From Bacteroidales bacterium Bact_19 (GTDB lineage: Bacteria > Bacteroidota > Bacteroidia > Bacteroidales > ML635J-15), in assembly GCA_001603595.1 (NCBI GenBank), contig LUZK01000057.1, forward strand, positions 1 through 39,541: a stretch of 39,541 nucleotides of DNA. The letters run 5' to 3'. A program made the translations under genes and the position numbers. Below are positions 25,992-34,565 of this stretch, piece after piece (within the stretch, counting starts at the first letter, position 1; each line of letters begins with the position of its first letter). Below the pieces are notes generated by a model, which was not told where the DNA came from, searched no databases, and was given only the letters and a program-made list of their open reading frames with translations.

Positions 25992-27872
25992 ATGATTGAC
26001 AATAAGTATGATGTAATAGTTGTAGGGGCAGGGCATGCCGGTTGTGAAGCAGCAGCAGCGGCAGCAAATCTTGGCAGCAAAACCTTGTTAATAACAATTG
26101 ACATGACAAAGATGGCACAAATGTCATGTAATCCTGCCATGGGAGGTGTTGCAAAAGGTCAGTTGGTTAGGGAAATTGATGCACTTGGTGGATTTTCTGG
26201 TATAGTTACCGACAGGTCAATGGTTCAATTTCGCATGCTGAACATGTCTAAAGGCCCGGCAATGTGGAGTCCACGGGCTCAATGCGACAGAACTGCTTTT
26301 AGTCTAGAGTGGAGAAAAATCCTTGAATCTATTCCCAATTTAGATCTATGGCAAGATTCAGTCATTAAATTACTTGTTGAAAACGATACAGTTGTCGGAG
26401 TTGAAACTTATCTTGGAATACAGTTTAAAGCCAGAGCAGTAATTTTAACTACGGGTACATTTCTTAACGGACTAATGCACATCGGCAAAACAAAGATAAA
26501 AGGAGGACGCATTTCTGAACCGGCATCTTATGGATTAACTGAATCTTTGCAAGAATACGGATTTACGTGGGATAGAATGAAAACAGGAACTCCTGCAAGA
26601 CTTGACGGCAGAACAATTAATTTCAGTAAATTAACAGCACAACCCGGTGATGAAGTAATAATTCCTTTTTCATATTTACATAAATACAATCAAACATTTT
26701 TAGAACAGCGTTCTTGTTATATAACTTACACTAATGAAGTTGTTCACCAAACCTTACGTTCAGGTTTGGATGAATCTCCTTTATATGATGGTACAATAAC
26801 AAGTATAGGTCCAAGATATTGTCCCAGTATAGAAACTAAACTTGTAACTTTCCCCGATAAGGATCGTCATCAATTATTTCTTGAACCCGAAGGTGTCAAT
26901 ACATTTGAGTATTACGTAAATGGATTTAGCAGTTCGTTACCATGGAGAGTTCAATACGAATCGCTACGTAAAATTCCCGGACTTGAAAATGTTAAAATTT
27001 TCAGACCTGGTTATGCTATTGAATACGATTTTTTTCATCCAACTCAATTGTTTAATACATTAGAAACAAAAATCATCAAGAATCTTTATTTTGCCGGACA
27101 GATAAACGGAACAACAGGATATGAGGAAGCTGCTGCCCAAGGTATTATAGCCGGAATAAATGCACATTTAAAAATCAATGAAAAAGAAGAATTTACTCTA
27201 AACAGGGATCAGGCTTATATTGGAGTTCTTATAGACGATTTAGTTACAAAAGGGGTGGATGAACCTTATCGCATGTTTACTTCCAGAGCAGAATTTAGAA
27301 TTTTACTACGTCAGGATAATGCAGATATACGCCTTACTGAACTTTCTCATAAAATTGGACTAGCTTCAGATGAACGTATGAAAACTCTCGAACAAAAATT
27401 AAAGGCAAGAGATACTTTACTGGAATATTTTGCAAAACAGAGTTGTAAACCTGAAAAAGTAAATCACATTCTTATTGAAAAAGGTTCCAGCGAAATTAAA
27501 CAAAGTGTAAAACTACAAAATCTTATAAACAGACCAAATATTAAAGCTCACGATTTTATCGAAGTATTTCCCAAATACAAAAAATTAATTGAAAGTTTTG
27601 AAGATAGGGTAGAAGAATATTTAGACAGTGTTGAAATTACAATTAAGTATTCCGGTTATATAGAACGCGAAAAATTACTTGCAGAAAAATTACGTAGATT
27701 AGAAAATATAGAAATTCAAGGAAAAATAAATTATTCAGAACTCAAATCGCTATCAACTGAAGCAAGAGAAAAACTCATTAAAATTAATCCAAAGACTATA
27801 GGACAAGCATCAAGAATTAGTGGAGTTTCGCCATCGGATATCAGCGTTTTATTAGTATATTTGGGGAGATAA
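25992..27872 (+). CDS. mnmG: tRNA uridine-34 5-carboxymethylaminomethyl modification enzyme, FAD subunit
   Basis: This 626-residue FAD protein works with MnmE to put the cmnm5 group on wobble U34 of several tRNAs. The N-terminal dinucleotide-binding motif is [19 protein letters not shown] (from residue 10), followed by [20 protein letters not shown], the signature [29 protein letters not shown] and the C-terminal MnmE-binding helical domain ending [16 protein letters not shown]. Length matches the family (about 625). mnmG lies near the replication origin in many bacteria, which agrees with the parS site 3 bases after its stop codon. mnmE is not in the window. Confidence 0.97.
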   Translation: MIDNKYDVIVVGAGHAGCEAAAAAANLGSKTLLITIDMTKMAQMSCNPAMGGVAKGQLVREIDALGGFSGIVTDRSMVQFRMLNMSKGPAMWSPRAQCDRTAFSLEWRKILESIPNLDLWQDSVIKLLVENDTVVGVETYLGIQFKARAVILTTGTFLNGLMHIGKTKIKGGRISEPASYGLTESLQEYGFTWDRMKTGTPARLDGRTINFSKLTAQPGDEVIIPFSYLHKYNQTFLEQRSCYITYTNEVVHQTLRSGLDESPLYDGTITSIGPRYCPSIETKLVTFPDKDRHQLFLEPEGVNTFEYYVNGFSSSLPWRVQYESLRKIPGLENVKIFRPGYAIEYDFFHPTQLFNTLETKIIKNLYFAGQINGTTGYEEAAAQGIIAGINAHLKINEKEEFTLNRDQAYIGVLIDDLVTKGVDEPYRMFTSRAEFRILLRQDNADIRLTELSHKIGLASDERMKTLEQKLKARDTLLEYFAKQSCKPEKVNHILIEKGSSEIKQSVKLQNLINRPNIKAHDFIEVFPKYKKLIESFEDRVEEYLDSVEITIKYSGYIEREKLLAEKLRRLENIEIQGKINYSELKSLSTEAREKLIKINPKTIGQASRISGVSPSDISVLLVYLGR

Positions 27873-27875
27873 AAA

Positions 27876-27891
27876 TGTTCCACGTGAAACA
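27876..27891. other. parS site between mnmG and ade
   Basis: TGTTCCACGTGAAACA is an exact match to the chromosomal parS consensus TGTTNCACGTGAAACA bound by ParB/Spo0J. It sits 3 bases after the mnmG stop codon in the 49-base gap before ade. It also spells a short frame beginning MFHVKH that ends after 11 codons and is not a gene. Confidence 0.88.
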
Positions 27892-27921
27892 TTTGAATAT
27901 ATTATTGTAAATAAATAAATT

Positions 27922-29550
27922 ATGAAAAAAATTACGGGAAAATTAGTAGATTTATTTAGCAGAAAAATTTTTAATGCCGAATTATTTATCGAAAACGGTA
28001 GAATATCTAATATTAAAAAAGTAAATACTGAATTCGAAAATTTCATTGTTCCTGGTTTGGTAGATTCACACGTTCATATAGAAAGTTCAATGCTTATACC
28101 ATATCAATTTGCCAAATTAGCTGTTCAAAACGGAACCGTTGCAATTGTAGCCGACCCGCACGAAATAGCTAATGTTCTGGGAAAGAAAGGAGTTGAATTT
28201 ATGATAAATAATTCAAAGGAAACACCATTAAAAACATTTTTCGGCATTCCTTCTTGTGTTCCTGCAACACTATTTGAAACTTCAGGGGCAGTTTTGGATC
28301 ATAATGATATTGATGAACTTCTTACTAAACAAGAGGTAAAAATTCTTGGTGAGATGATGAACTTTCCTGGAGTTATTAATGAAGATGAAACGGTGATAAA
28401 AAAATTAAATGTAGCAAAAAAACATAATGCTCAAATTGATGGACACATTCCAGGAATTTCAGGAGATAATCTAAAAAAATATATTGACTCAGGAATTTCA
28501 ACCGACCATGAATGTTTTACGATCGAAGAGGCATCTGAAAAGATCAAACTCGGAATGAAAATTCTTATCCGAGAAGGATCTGCAGCTAAAAATTTTGATG
28601 AACTTTATCCATTAATTTCAAAACACAATAAAATGGTAATGCTCTGTACAGATGATTCTCATCCCGACGATTTAATTAATTATGGTCATATTAACAAAAT
28701 TATTAAAAAAGGCATTAAATACGGACTAGATATCTTTGATCTATTATCAGCTGCATGCATCAACCCAGTTGAACATTATAATTTACCGGTAGGTCTATTA
28801 AGAGTAAACGATCCTGCAGATTTTATCATTGTGGATGATCTAAATAATTTTAATATTCTTGAAACTTATATTGATGGAGAAATTGTTTATTCCAATAATA
28901 GAGTATTTTTTAATAATTCGAGTTCAAAACCTGTAAATAATTTTAATGCTAATAAAATTTCTGTAGAAGATTTAAAAGTTAAACCTAAATCTAATAAAAT
29001 AAAAGTTATAGAGATAATTGACAAAGAACTTATCACAAACTCATTTATTATAAAACCGAAGGTTGTTTCTAATAATATAATTTCAGATATCGAAAAAGAT
29101 ATTTTGAAAATTGTTGTTTATAATCGTTATCAAAAAAATTCTAAACCCTCCATCGGTTTTATACATGGAATAGGACTAAAATCTGGAGCTATAGCTACAA
29201 CAGTAGCCCATGATTCCCATAATATTATAGCAACAGGATGCAGCGATGAAGAAATAGCAGCTGCGATAAATGAGATAGTAGAAAAACAGGGAGGTTTAAC
29301 TTTTGTGCATGGTAAGGATTACTATACTCTTGAATTAGAATATGCCGGATTGATGACAAACAAAGATCCAATGATTGTTGCTGATTTATACGAAAAAATG
29401 AATAAAGTAATTAAACAAAATGGTTCAAAACTTACAGCTCCATATATGACAATTTCTTTTATGGCATTACTTGTAATTCCTCACCTTAAAATAGGAGATA
29501 AAGGACTTTTTGATGTAGATAGATTTGAATTCACACAACTTTTTGTATAA
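27922..29550 (+). CDS. ade: adenine deaminase
   Basis: This 542-residue amidohydrolase-superfamily metalloenzyme converts adenine to hypoxanthine plus ammonia for purine salvage. The metal-binding HxH is H50-V-H52 in GLVDSHVHIESSML, with DPHEIANVLG, IDGHIPGISG, STDHECF, IREGSAAKNF and CTDDSHPDDL following. The C-terminal Ade domain contains AHDSHNIIATG and PYMTISFMALLVIPHLK. Length fits the Ade family (B. subtilis about 577). It is flanked on both sides by parS sites, in gaps of 49 and 55 bases. The start is the ATG in front of a short beta-sandwich region typical of the family. Confidence 0.96.
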   Translation: MKKITGKLVDLFSRKIFNAELFIENGRISNIKKVNTEFENFIVPGLVDSHVHIESSMLIPYQFAKLAVQNGTVAIVADPHEIANVLGKKGVEFMINNSKETPLKTFFGIPSCVPATLFETSGAVLDHNDIDELLTKQEVKILGEMMNFPGVINEDETVIKKLNVAKKHNAQIDGHIPGISGDNLKKYIDSGISTDHECFTIEEASEKIKLGMKILIREGSAAKNFDELYPLISKHNKMVMLCTDDSHPDDLINYGHINKIIKKGIKYGLDIFDLLSAACINPVEHYNLPVGLLRVNDPADFIIVDDLNNFNILETYIDGEIVYSNNRVFFNNSSSKPVNNFNANKISVEDLKVKPKSNKIKVIEIIDKELITNSFIIKPKVVSNNIISDIEKDILKIVVYNRYQKNSKPSIGFIHGIGLKSGAIATTVAHDSHNIIATGCSDEEIAAAINEIVEKQGGLTFVHGKDYYTLELEYAGLMTNKDPMIVADLYEKMNKVIKQNGSKLTAPYMTISFMALLVIPHLKIGDKGLFDVDRFEFTQLFV

Positions 29551-29566
29551 TGTTCCACGTGGAACA
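29551..29566. other. parS site between ade and dtd
   Basis: TGTTCCACGTGGAACA is a perfect 16-base palindrome that begins at the base after the ade stop codon. It differs from the consensus TGTTNCACGTGAAACA at one position, and that change makes the two halves symmetric. It lies 1675 bases from the site at 27876. Confidence 0.85.
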
Positions 29567-29605
29567 ATTATAAACTACTGAATAACAACTAATTGAATTA
29601 AAATA

Positions 29606-30058
29606 ATGATAGCAGTAATTCAACGTGTTAACTATGCTAAGGTAACAGTAAACCATAAAATCGTCGGAGAAATTGAGAAGGGATTACTTGTTTTGTTGGG
29701 TATTGAGCAATACGACGATAAAGAAGATATAAAATGGCTTGCAAACAAGATAGTTAATCTACGAATTTTTGATGACGAAAATGGAGTGATGAATAAATCA
29801 TGCATAGAATTAAATTATAACATACTAACAGTAAGTCAATTTACTCTACATGCAAGAACTAAGAAAGGTAATAGACCATCATATATAGATGCAGCTCCGC
29901 CGGAAATAGCTATACCACTTTACGAAGAATTTATTTCGTATCTTAATATTTTAATGAGAAAAGAAACACAAAAAGGAATTTTCGGAGCTCATATGGATAT
30001 AGAACTTTTAAATAATGGTCCGGTTACAATTATAATTGATACAAAAAACAAAAAATAA
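29606..30058 (+). CDS. dtd: D-aminoacyl-tRNA deacylase
   Basis: This 150-residue protein removes D-amino acids (and misacylated glycine) from tRNA, a chiral proofreading step. Family hallmarks are MIAVIQRVNYAKVTV at the N terminus, SQFTLHARTKKGNRPSY containing the catalytic SQ-x-T-L motif, and the cis-Gly-Pro motif in NNGPVTIIID at the C terminus. Length equals the family norm (about 145-150). The gene starts 39 bases after the parS site at 29551 and probably reads through from ade. A new promoter box before the next gene suggests the operon ends here. Confidence 0.96.
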   Translation: MIAVIQRVNYAKVTVNHKIVGEIEKGLLVLLGIEQYDDKEDIKWLANKIVNLRIFDDENGVMNKSCIELNYNILTVSQFTLHARTKKGNRPSYIDAAPPEIAIPLYEEFISYLNILMRKETQKGIFGAHMDIELLNNGPVTIIIDTKNKK

Positions 30059-30087
30059 TATCAAATTTTTCTCAACATTTTTTTATT

Positions 30088-30095
30088 TATATTTG
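30088..30095 (+). promoter_or_regulatory. -7 promoter box (TATATTTG) of the mazG-like/deoC pair
   Basis: This exact TAnnTTTG match ends 24 bases before the start codon of the MazG-like gene. Confidence 0.5.
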
Positions 30096-30119
30096 CATAA
30101 GTAAATTAATCTATTTTAT

Positions 30120-30446
30120 ATGTCAATCGACGAATTACAAAAAATAGTTGATGATTGGATAAAAAAATACGGAGTAAGATATTTTGATGTTAAAACTAAT
30201 ATGATTGTTCTAACAGAAGAGATAGGAGAGATGGCAAGAGTTATTGCCAGACAATTCGGAGAACAATCAAAAAAAGAGGACGAAACGTTGAGCCTCAGTG
30301 AGGAAATAGCTGATGTTTTATGGGTACTGACTTGTATAGCTAATCAAACCGGAATAAATTTGACAGATGCAATCCAAAAAAATATCGAAAAGAAAACAAA
30401 TAGAGATAATAAAAGACATATACAAAACAAAAAATTAAACTTATGA
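30120..30446 (+). CDS. MazG-like nucleotide pyrophosphohydrolase
   Basis: This 108-residue single-domain protein of the all-alpha NTP pyrophosphatase superfamily has the two metal-binding helix motifs E-E-I-G-E-M (about residues 36-41) and E-E-I-A-D-V-L-W (about 61-68). It is far shorter than E. coli MazG (two domains, 263 residues) and resembles the dimeric house-cleaning pyrophosphohydrolases (for example the YpjD/RS21-C6 type). These hydrolyse non-canonical or excess (d)NTPs to monophosphates; the substrate is not assignable. The stop overlaps the deoC start by 4 bases (ATGA), so the two are coupled, which fits deoxynucleotide metabolism. Confidence 0.9.
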   Translation: MSIDELQKIVDDWIKKYGVRYFDVKTNMIVLTEEIGEMARVIARQFGEQSKKEDETLSLSEEIADVLWVLTCIANQTGINLTDAIQKNIEKKTNRDNKRHIQNKKLNL

Positions 30447-31315
30447 AAGAAATAGTTAATTATCCAGATTTTTCTAAAATGCCGGAAATCATAGAATCGT
30501 TAAAAAATCAAGTTTCTGAATTCAAAACCGTAGAAGAACTTAAAAAAATTTTCAATTGCATAGATTTAACAAGCCTTAACACAAACGATACAACTCAAAA
30601 AATTTCTCAAATGGTTGAGAAAGTTAATCAATTTAACTCTAATTTTCCGCATTTTAATAATGTAGCAGCTATTTGTGTATATCCGTCATTTGTTTCACTA
30701 GTAAGAGAAAATTTAAAAGACAATAAAGTTAGCCTTGCAGCAGTAGGTGCTAATTTTCCGTCTTCACAAACATTTCTTTCTGTTAAAATTGCTGAATGCG
30801 AACTTATTAAAGAAAAAGGAGCCGATGAAATTGATATAGTTTTATCAGTTGGTAAATTCTTTGATAAAGAATTTGACAAAGTAGCAGCAGAAATTAATAT
30901 TATTAAAAAAACTATTGGAGAAGTACACTTAAAAGTAATTCTTGAAACAGGAGATCTAATAACTCTCGAAAACATTTACCTTGCTTCAATTATTTCTATG
31001 GAATCAGGTGCCGATTTTATTAAAACATCAACAGGAAAAACTTCTGTTTCAGCTACTCCCGAAGCAGTATATTCTATGTGTCTAGCAATTAAAGAACATT
31101 TTAACAAAACAAGCAAAAAGATTGGTATTAAACCTTCAGGTGGAATTGTTACATCTGAAGATGCAATTCTTTATTATCTTATAGTAAAAAATGTTTTAGG
31201 CGAAGAATGGCTTAATAACAAATTATTCAGATTGGGTGCATCAAGATTAGCCAATAATATCTTAACTGATGTTGCTAAACTTTCCGGAGATAATAAAATT
31301 ATAAATTATTTTTAA
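30443..31315 (+). CDS. deoC: deoxyribose-phosphate aldolase
   Basis: This 290-residue class I aldolase splits 2-deoxyribose-5-phosphate to glyceraldehyde-3-phosphate and acetaldehyde in deoxynucleoside breakdown. The Schiff-base lysine is K194 in FIKTSTGKTS, with the supporting lysine K230 in GIKPSGG and the acidic residue in DEIDIVLSVGKF. It has about 40 extra N-terminal residues compared with E. coli DeoC (259), as many Bacteroidota versions do. It overlaps the MazG-like gene by 4 bases upstream. Its TAA stop shares the palindrome TTAA with the stop of the convergent polyprenyl synthase gene. Confidence 0.95.
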   Translation: MKEIVNYPDFSKMPEIIESLKNQVSEFKTVEELKKIFNCIDLTSLNTNDTTQKISQMVEKVNQFNSNFPHFNNVAAICVYPSFVSLVRENLKDNKVSLAAVGANFPSSQTFLSVKIAECELIKEKGADEIDIVLSVGKFFDKEFDKVAAEINIIKKTIGEVHLKVILETGDLITLENIYLASIISMESGADFIKTSTGKTSVSATPEAVYSMCLAIKEHFNKTSKKIGIKPSGGIVTSEDAILYYLIVKNVLGEEWLNNKLFRLGASRLANNILTDVAKLSGDNKIINYF

Positions 31316-32286
31316 TTTTCTCGTTGAATAATATATTCCACTAAATAAACGAGTGAATCTTTTACTCGGTTTTTTTCTATACTTGAATTCAAACAATTCA
31401 AAGCCTTTTGCTTTAAATCATTCATTTTTATATTACATAATTCTAATGCTGAAGAGCTTTTAACAATTTCTATTATTTCAGAAACAGCATTTTTATCACT
31501 ACGATTTAACCATAATTTTTTTAACCTAATTAGCTTATTGTTAGATAAAGATTTTACTGCAAAAATTAGGGGCAAGGTTACATTTCCTTCAATAATATCT
31601 TTACCAACTAATTTACCCGTTTTTTCAGAACCAAAATAATCTAAAACATCATCTTTAATTTGAAATATTAATCCAATGTTTTTACCGTACTCCTTTAGAC
31701 AATCAATTTTTTCAACTTGATGATTAACGCTTATAACACCACAATGACAGGCTGCTTGAATCAATGAAGCAGTTTTCCTATAAATAATATCAAAGTAATC
31801 TTCTTCTTCAATATCAAAACTTTTACTTTTATTCATTTGTTCAAGTTCACCTATACTAAGATCTAAAATTGCTGGGCTTATAATATCAAATAAATCATAC
31901 ATCTTATTTGCTGTAGCAATATTCATAGCTTTAGCAAACATATAATCACCTGATAAAATTGCAGTTTTATTATTCCATTTATTATTAACAGTCTTTTCTC
32001 CTCTTCGTAAATCGGCTTCATCTATCACATCATCATGTAATAATGTTGCTGTATGAATTATTTCTATAAGGAGAGCCGCTATATCCGTCTTTTTATTTAC
32101 TTCTCCAAACACACGAGCAGACAAATAAACAAGTATTGGTCTAATTCTTTTCCCGTTATTCTTACCAACATATTCAAGAACTTCATCAATACTGTACCCA
32201 GACTTTCTTATTGTTTCATTGAACAATTCATCAAACCTCTCTAAATCACTTTTAATGATATTAACTATATCTAAATATTTAACCAT
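31312..32286 (-). CDS. long-chain polyprenyl diphosphate synthase
   Basis: This 324-residue trans-prenyltransferase extends farnesyl or geranyl diphosphate with isopentenyl diphosphate, most probably for the menaquinone side chain. The first aspartate-rich motif is D85-D-V-I-D89 in LLHDDVIDEADLRRG and the second is D212-D-V-L-D216 in IFQIKDDVLDYFG; GKRIRPILV (about 45-53) binds diphosphate. The overall pattern fits IspB/heptaprenyl-type synthases rather than the shorter IspA. Chain length cannot be read reliably. It is monocistronic, transcribed leftward and divergent from queD. Confidence 0.92.
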   Translation of the reverse strand: MVKYLDIVNIIKSDLERFDELFNETIRKSGYSIDEVLEYVGKNNGKRIRPILVYLSARVFGEVNKKTDIAALLIEIIHTATLLHDDVIDEADLRRGEKTVNNKWNNKTAILSGDYMFAKAMNIATANKMYDLFDIISPAILDLSIGELEQMNKSKSFDIEEEDYFDIIYRKTASLIQAACHCGVISVNHQVEKIDCLKEYGKNIGLIFQIKDDVLDYFGSEKTGKLVGKDIIEGNVTLPLIFAVKSLSNNKLIRLKKLWLNRSDKNAVSEIIEIVKSSSALELCNIKMNDLKQKALNCLNSSIEKNRVKDSLVYLVEYIIQREN

Positions 32287-32370
32287 TATTTTTAAGCTAA
32301 TTCAAGGCGTAAAATTAATATTTTTATATTATTTTCATATTCATTTATAATTCAAAAACAAAAATTTACA

Positions 32371-32378
32371 TATCTTTG
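32371..32378 (+). promoter_or_regulatory. -7 promoter box (TATCTTTG) of the queD operon
   Basis: This exact TAnnTTTG match ends 22 bases before the queD ATG, in the 114-base gap divergent from the polyprenyl synthase gene. Confidence 0.55.
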
Positions 32379-32400
32379 TTTATTAACAAAATTTATAACA

Positions 32401-32850
32401 ATGGTAAAAATTAGAGTAACAAAAATATTTGATTTTGAAACTGCACATGCTTTACATAACTATGACGGACTTTGCAGAAATGTACATGGTCACTCTTATA
32501 AATTATATGTAACTGTTATGGGTGAACCTGAAAATAATGATAAATCAACTAAATTTGGAATGGTTATTGATTTTGGAAACCTAAAAAAAATTGTTAAAGA
32601 AAATATAGTTGATGTATTCGACCATAGTTTGATAATTTCTAACAAAGAAGACATTAAAGATTTATTAAAACAGAATATTCTTTTTAAAAGATTACATATT
32701 TTTGATTTTCAGCCTACGGCAGAAAATTTGATTATTTATTTTTCCAACATAATTATTCCCCTGTTACCTGATGGAATTAAATTAGTAAGTTTAAGGCTTT
32801 ACGAAACAGCAAATTCATATGCTGAATGGTATGCAGAAGACCAGGAGTAA
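32401..32850 (+). CDS. queD: 6-carboxy-5,6,7,8-tetrahydropterin synthase
   Basis: This 149-residue protein of the 6-pyruvoyl-tetrahydropterin synthase fold catalyses the second step of queuosine and 7-deazapurine synthesis from GTP. Zinc ligands are H16, H29 and H31, and the catalytic cysteine is C25, giving the C-x3-HGH signature in CRNVHGHSY. FDHSLI and the C-terminal LRLYETANSYAEWY are also conserved. queC, queE and queF are not nearby. It is first in a rightward, tightly packed run with the transketolase half and two lipoproteins; functional linkage with these is not obvious. Confidence 0.94.
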   Translation: MVKIRVTKIFDFETAHALHNYDGLCRNVHGHSYKLYVTVMGEPENNDKSTKFGMVIDFGNLKKIVKENIVDVFDHSLIISNKEDIKDLLKQNILFKRLHIFDFQPTAENLIIYFSNIIIPLLPDGIKLVSLRLYETANSYAEWYAEDQE

Positions 32851-32854
32851 TTTT

Positions 32855-33802
32855 ATGAATGATATTTCTAAATCTTTAATGCGTGAAGGATTTTCTGCAG
32901 GATTAATTGAAATGGCAGAAAGACACCCTGAAATTGTATGTTTAGGTCTCGATATTAGTAAATCTGTTGGTGTTGATAAATTCAAAGAAGTTTATCCTGA
33001 TAGATTTTTTTCACTTGGAATAGCAGAGCAAAATGCTGCATCTATTGCAGCAGGTCTATCTCTTTCAGGTAAAATTCCTGTATTTTCAACTTATTCTACA
33101 TTTATCTCCACACGTTCACTTGACCAAATCAGAGTTTCTATTTGTTACAATAATTTACATGTAATAATAGGAGGTGCACATGCCGGAATTTCCGTTGGTC
33201 CAGATGGTGCATCTCATCAAGCTCTTGAAGATATAGCAATAATGCGGTCATTACCAAACATGACAGTTTTATGTCCTTGCGACGCTAATGAAACTAAACA
33301 ATGTTTTGTAGCGGCTGTAGAACAAATATCCGGACCAGTTTTTATAAGATATGCCCGTGAAGCACTGCCCAATTTCACTAATCCTGTAGAAAAAATTTTT
33401 CCCGGGAAATCAAAACTACTCAAATCAGGTAAGGATATTGGAATAATTGCTTGTGGTTCTATGGTTTATACTTCGTTAAAAGTTTCTGAATTACTCGAAA
33501 AATATAATATTTATTCTTCTGTACTAAATTTATATTCTATTAAACCAATAGATAAAGAAGCAATAATAAACTTAGCAAAAATAACTAATAAAATTATTAC
33601 TTTAGAAGAACATCAAATTTCCGGCGGAATGGGTTCTGCTGTGTCAGAAGTCCTATCTCAAAATTTTCCTGTCAAAATTAAAATTTTAGGTATAAAAGAT
33701 ACTTTTGGAGAATCAGGCACACCTCAAGAATTACTTTTTAAATATAATCTTAACGAAATATCAATTTTTAATTCTATTCAAAAATTTTTAAATGAAAATT
33801 AA
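32855..33802 (+). CDS. transketolase C-terminal half (pyrimidine and C-terminal domains)
   Basis: This 315-residue protein matches the second half of transketolase: the pyrimidine-binding domain (about 1-170; FFSLGIAEQNAASIAAGLSL holds the conserved Glu that activates thiamin diphosphate, and GISVGPDGASHQALEDIA) and the C-terminal domain (about 185-315; GSMVYTSLKVSELL). A diphosphate-binding N-terminal partner is required for activity. In split transketolases it is normally the adjacent upstream gene, but here the neighbour is queD. I start it at the ATG at 32855, four bases after queD, with AGGAG 8 bases ahead; an in-frame ATG at 32819 would only add residues inside queD. The product could be a transketolase or a DXS-like half. 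Confidence 0.9.
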   Translation: MNDISKSLMREGFSAGLIEMAERHPEIVCLGLDISKSVGVDKFKEVYPDRFFSLGIAEQNAASIAAGLSLSGKIPVFSTYSTFISTRSLDQIRVSICYNNLHVIIGGAHAGISVGPDGASHQALEDIAIMRSLPNMTVLCPCDANETKQCFVAAVEQISGPVFIRYAREALPNFTNPVEKIFPGKSKLLKSGKDIGIIACGSMVYTSLKVSELLEKYNIYSSVLNLYSIKPIDKEAIINLAKITNKIITLEEHQISGGMGSAVSEVLSQNFPVKIKILGIKDTFGESGTPQELLFKYNLNEISIFNSIQKFLNEN

Positions 33803-34565
33803 ATTCTTTGTTTTTAAAATTTTACTATTATTTTTCATTATCAATTCTTGCACAAATACAAGTCCTAAAAATAATTTTATAAAAAATGAAATTCTAATTG
33901 AAGATACCTCATCTCAAAAAAAAATTAAAGAAATTTTACAACCAAAAGATATTGAAAAAAAATACTTAATTGGAAAGTATAATCCCGAAACCGACAGTAA
34001 TTTTTTACAAATACCATCGAAATATTGCACTTACAGAATAGAATATATACATCGCGAAGTTTATTTTGCATTATTACAAATGTTAGAATATGCATATTCG
34101 CAAGGAATAAATCTAAAAATAGTTTCTGCAGTTAGAAACTATGATACTCAATTATATTTATGGAATAGTCAGATTTCTGCTAGATATGATATTAAAACTA
34201 TTAAAAACGCTTTAAAATATATTGCAATGCCAGGTACATCACGCCATCACTGGGGTACAGATATTGATTTTAACAGCACAACTCTACAATTTTATAAATC
34301 ATCTGAAGGTATAGCAATTTATGAATGGCTTTGTGAAAATGCTCCAAAATTCGGATTTTATCAAGTATATACATCAAACAGAAAAACTGGTTATCTCGAA
34401 GAAAAATGGCATTGGTCTTATAAAAATTTAGCAATTGAATTTCAAGAAAATTACAAAATAAAAATATCCTATTCTGATTTAGGGAAATATAGAGGTTCTG
34501 AATTCTGCGAAGAATTAGACATTTTTAATAATTTTGTTTTTGGCATTGATAGCGTATTTTTATGA
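33792..34565 (+). CDS. M15 family D-Ala-D-Ala carboxypeptidase-like lipoprotein
   Basis: This 257-residue protein has a lipoprotein signal (LLLFFIINSC, Cys20), a linker, and a VanY/LAS-type zinc peptidase domain (about 75-215). The SxHxxGxxxD motif is S150, H152, G155 and D159 in SRHHWGTDIDF, and the third zinc ligand H207 lies in EEKWHWSY with a glutamate just before it. SAVRNYDTQLYLW is also typical. Members trim D-alanine from peptidoglycan stem peptides in the periplasm. The start overlaps the transketolase-half gene by 11 bases and the stop overlaps the next lipoprotein gene by 4, implying cotranscription. Confidence 0.88.
   Translation: MKIKFFVFKILLLFFIINSCTNTSPKNNFIKNEILIEDTSSQKKIKEILQPKDIEKKYLIGKYNPETDSNFLQIPSKYCTYRIEYIHREVYFALLQMLEYAYSQGINLKIVSAVRNYDTQLYLWNSQISARYDIKTIKNALKYIAMPGTSRHHWGTDIDFNSTTLQFYKSSEGIAIYEWLCENAPKFGFYQVYTSNRKTGYLEEKWHWSYKNLAIEFQENYKIKISYSDLGKYRGSEFCEELDIFNNFVFGIDSVFL

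Noticed and set aside
27875-27910. Short frame MFHVKHLNILL starting in the parS site after mnmG
   Set aside because: It is only 11 codons, and the first six are just the parS palindrome read as codons. It is not a credible gene.
32819-32854. Transketolase-half start at 32819
   Set aside because: The extra 12 residues lie entirely within the queD coding sequence and its stop region. The ATG at 32855 has AGGAG at a suitable distance and begins the family-like N terminus.
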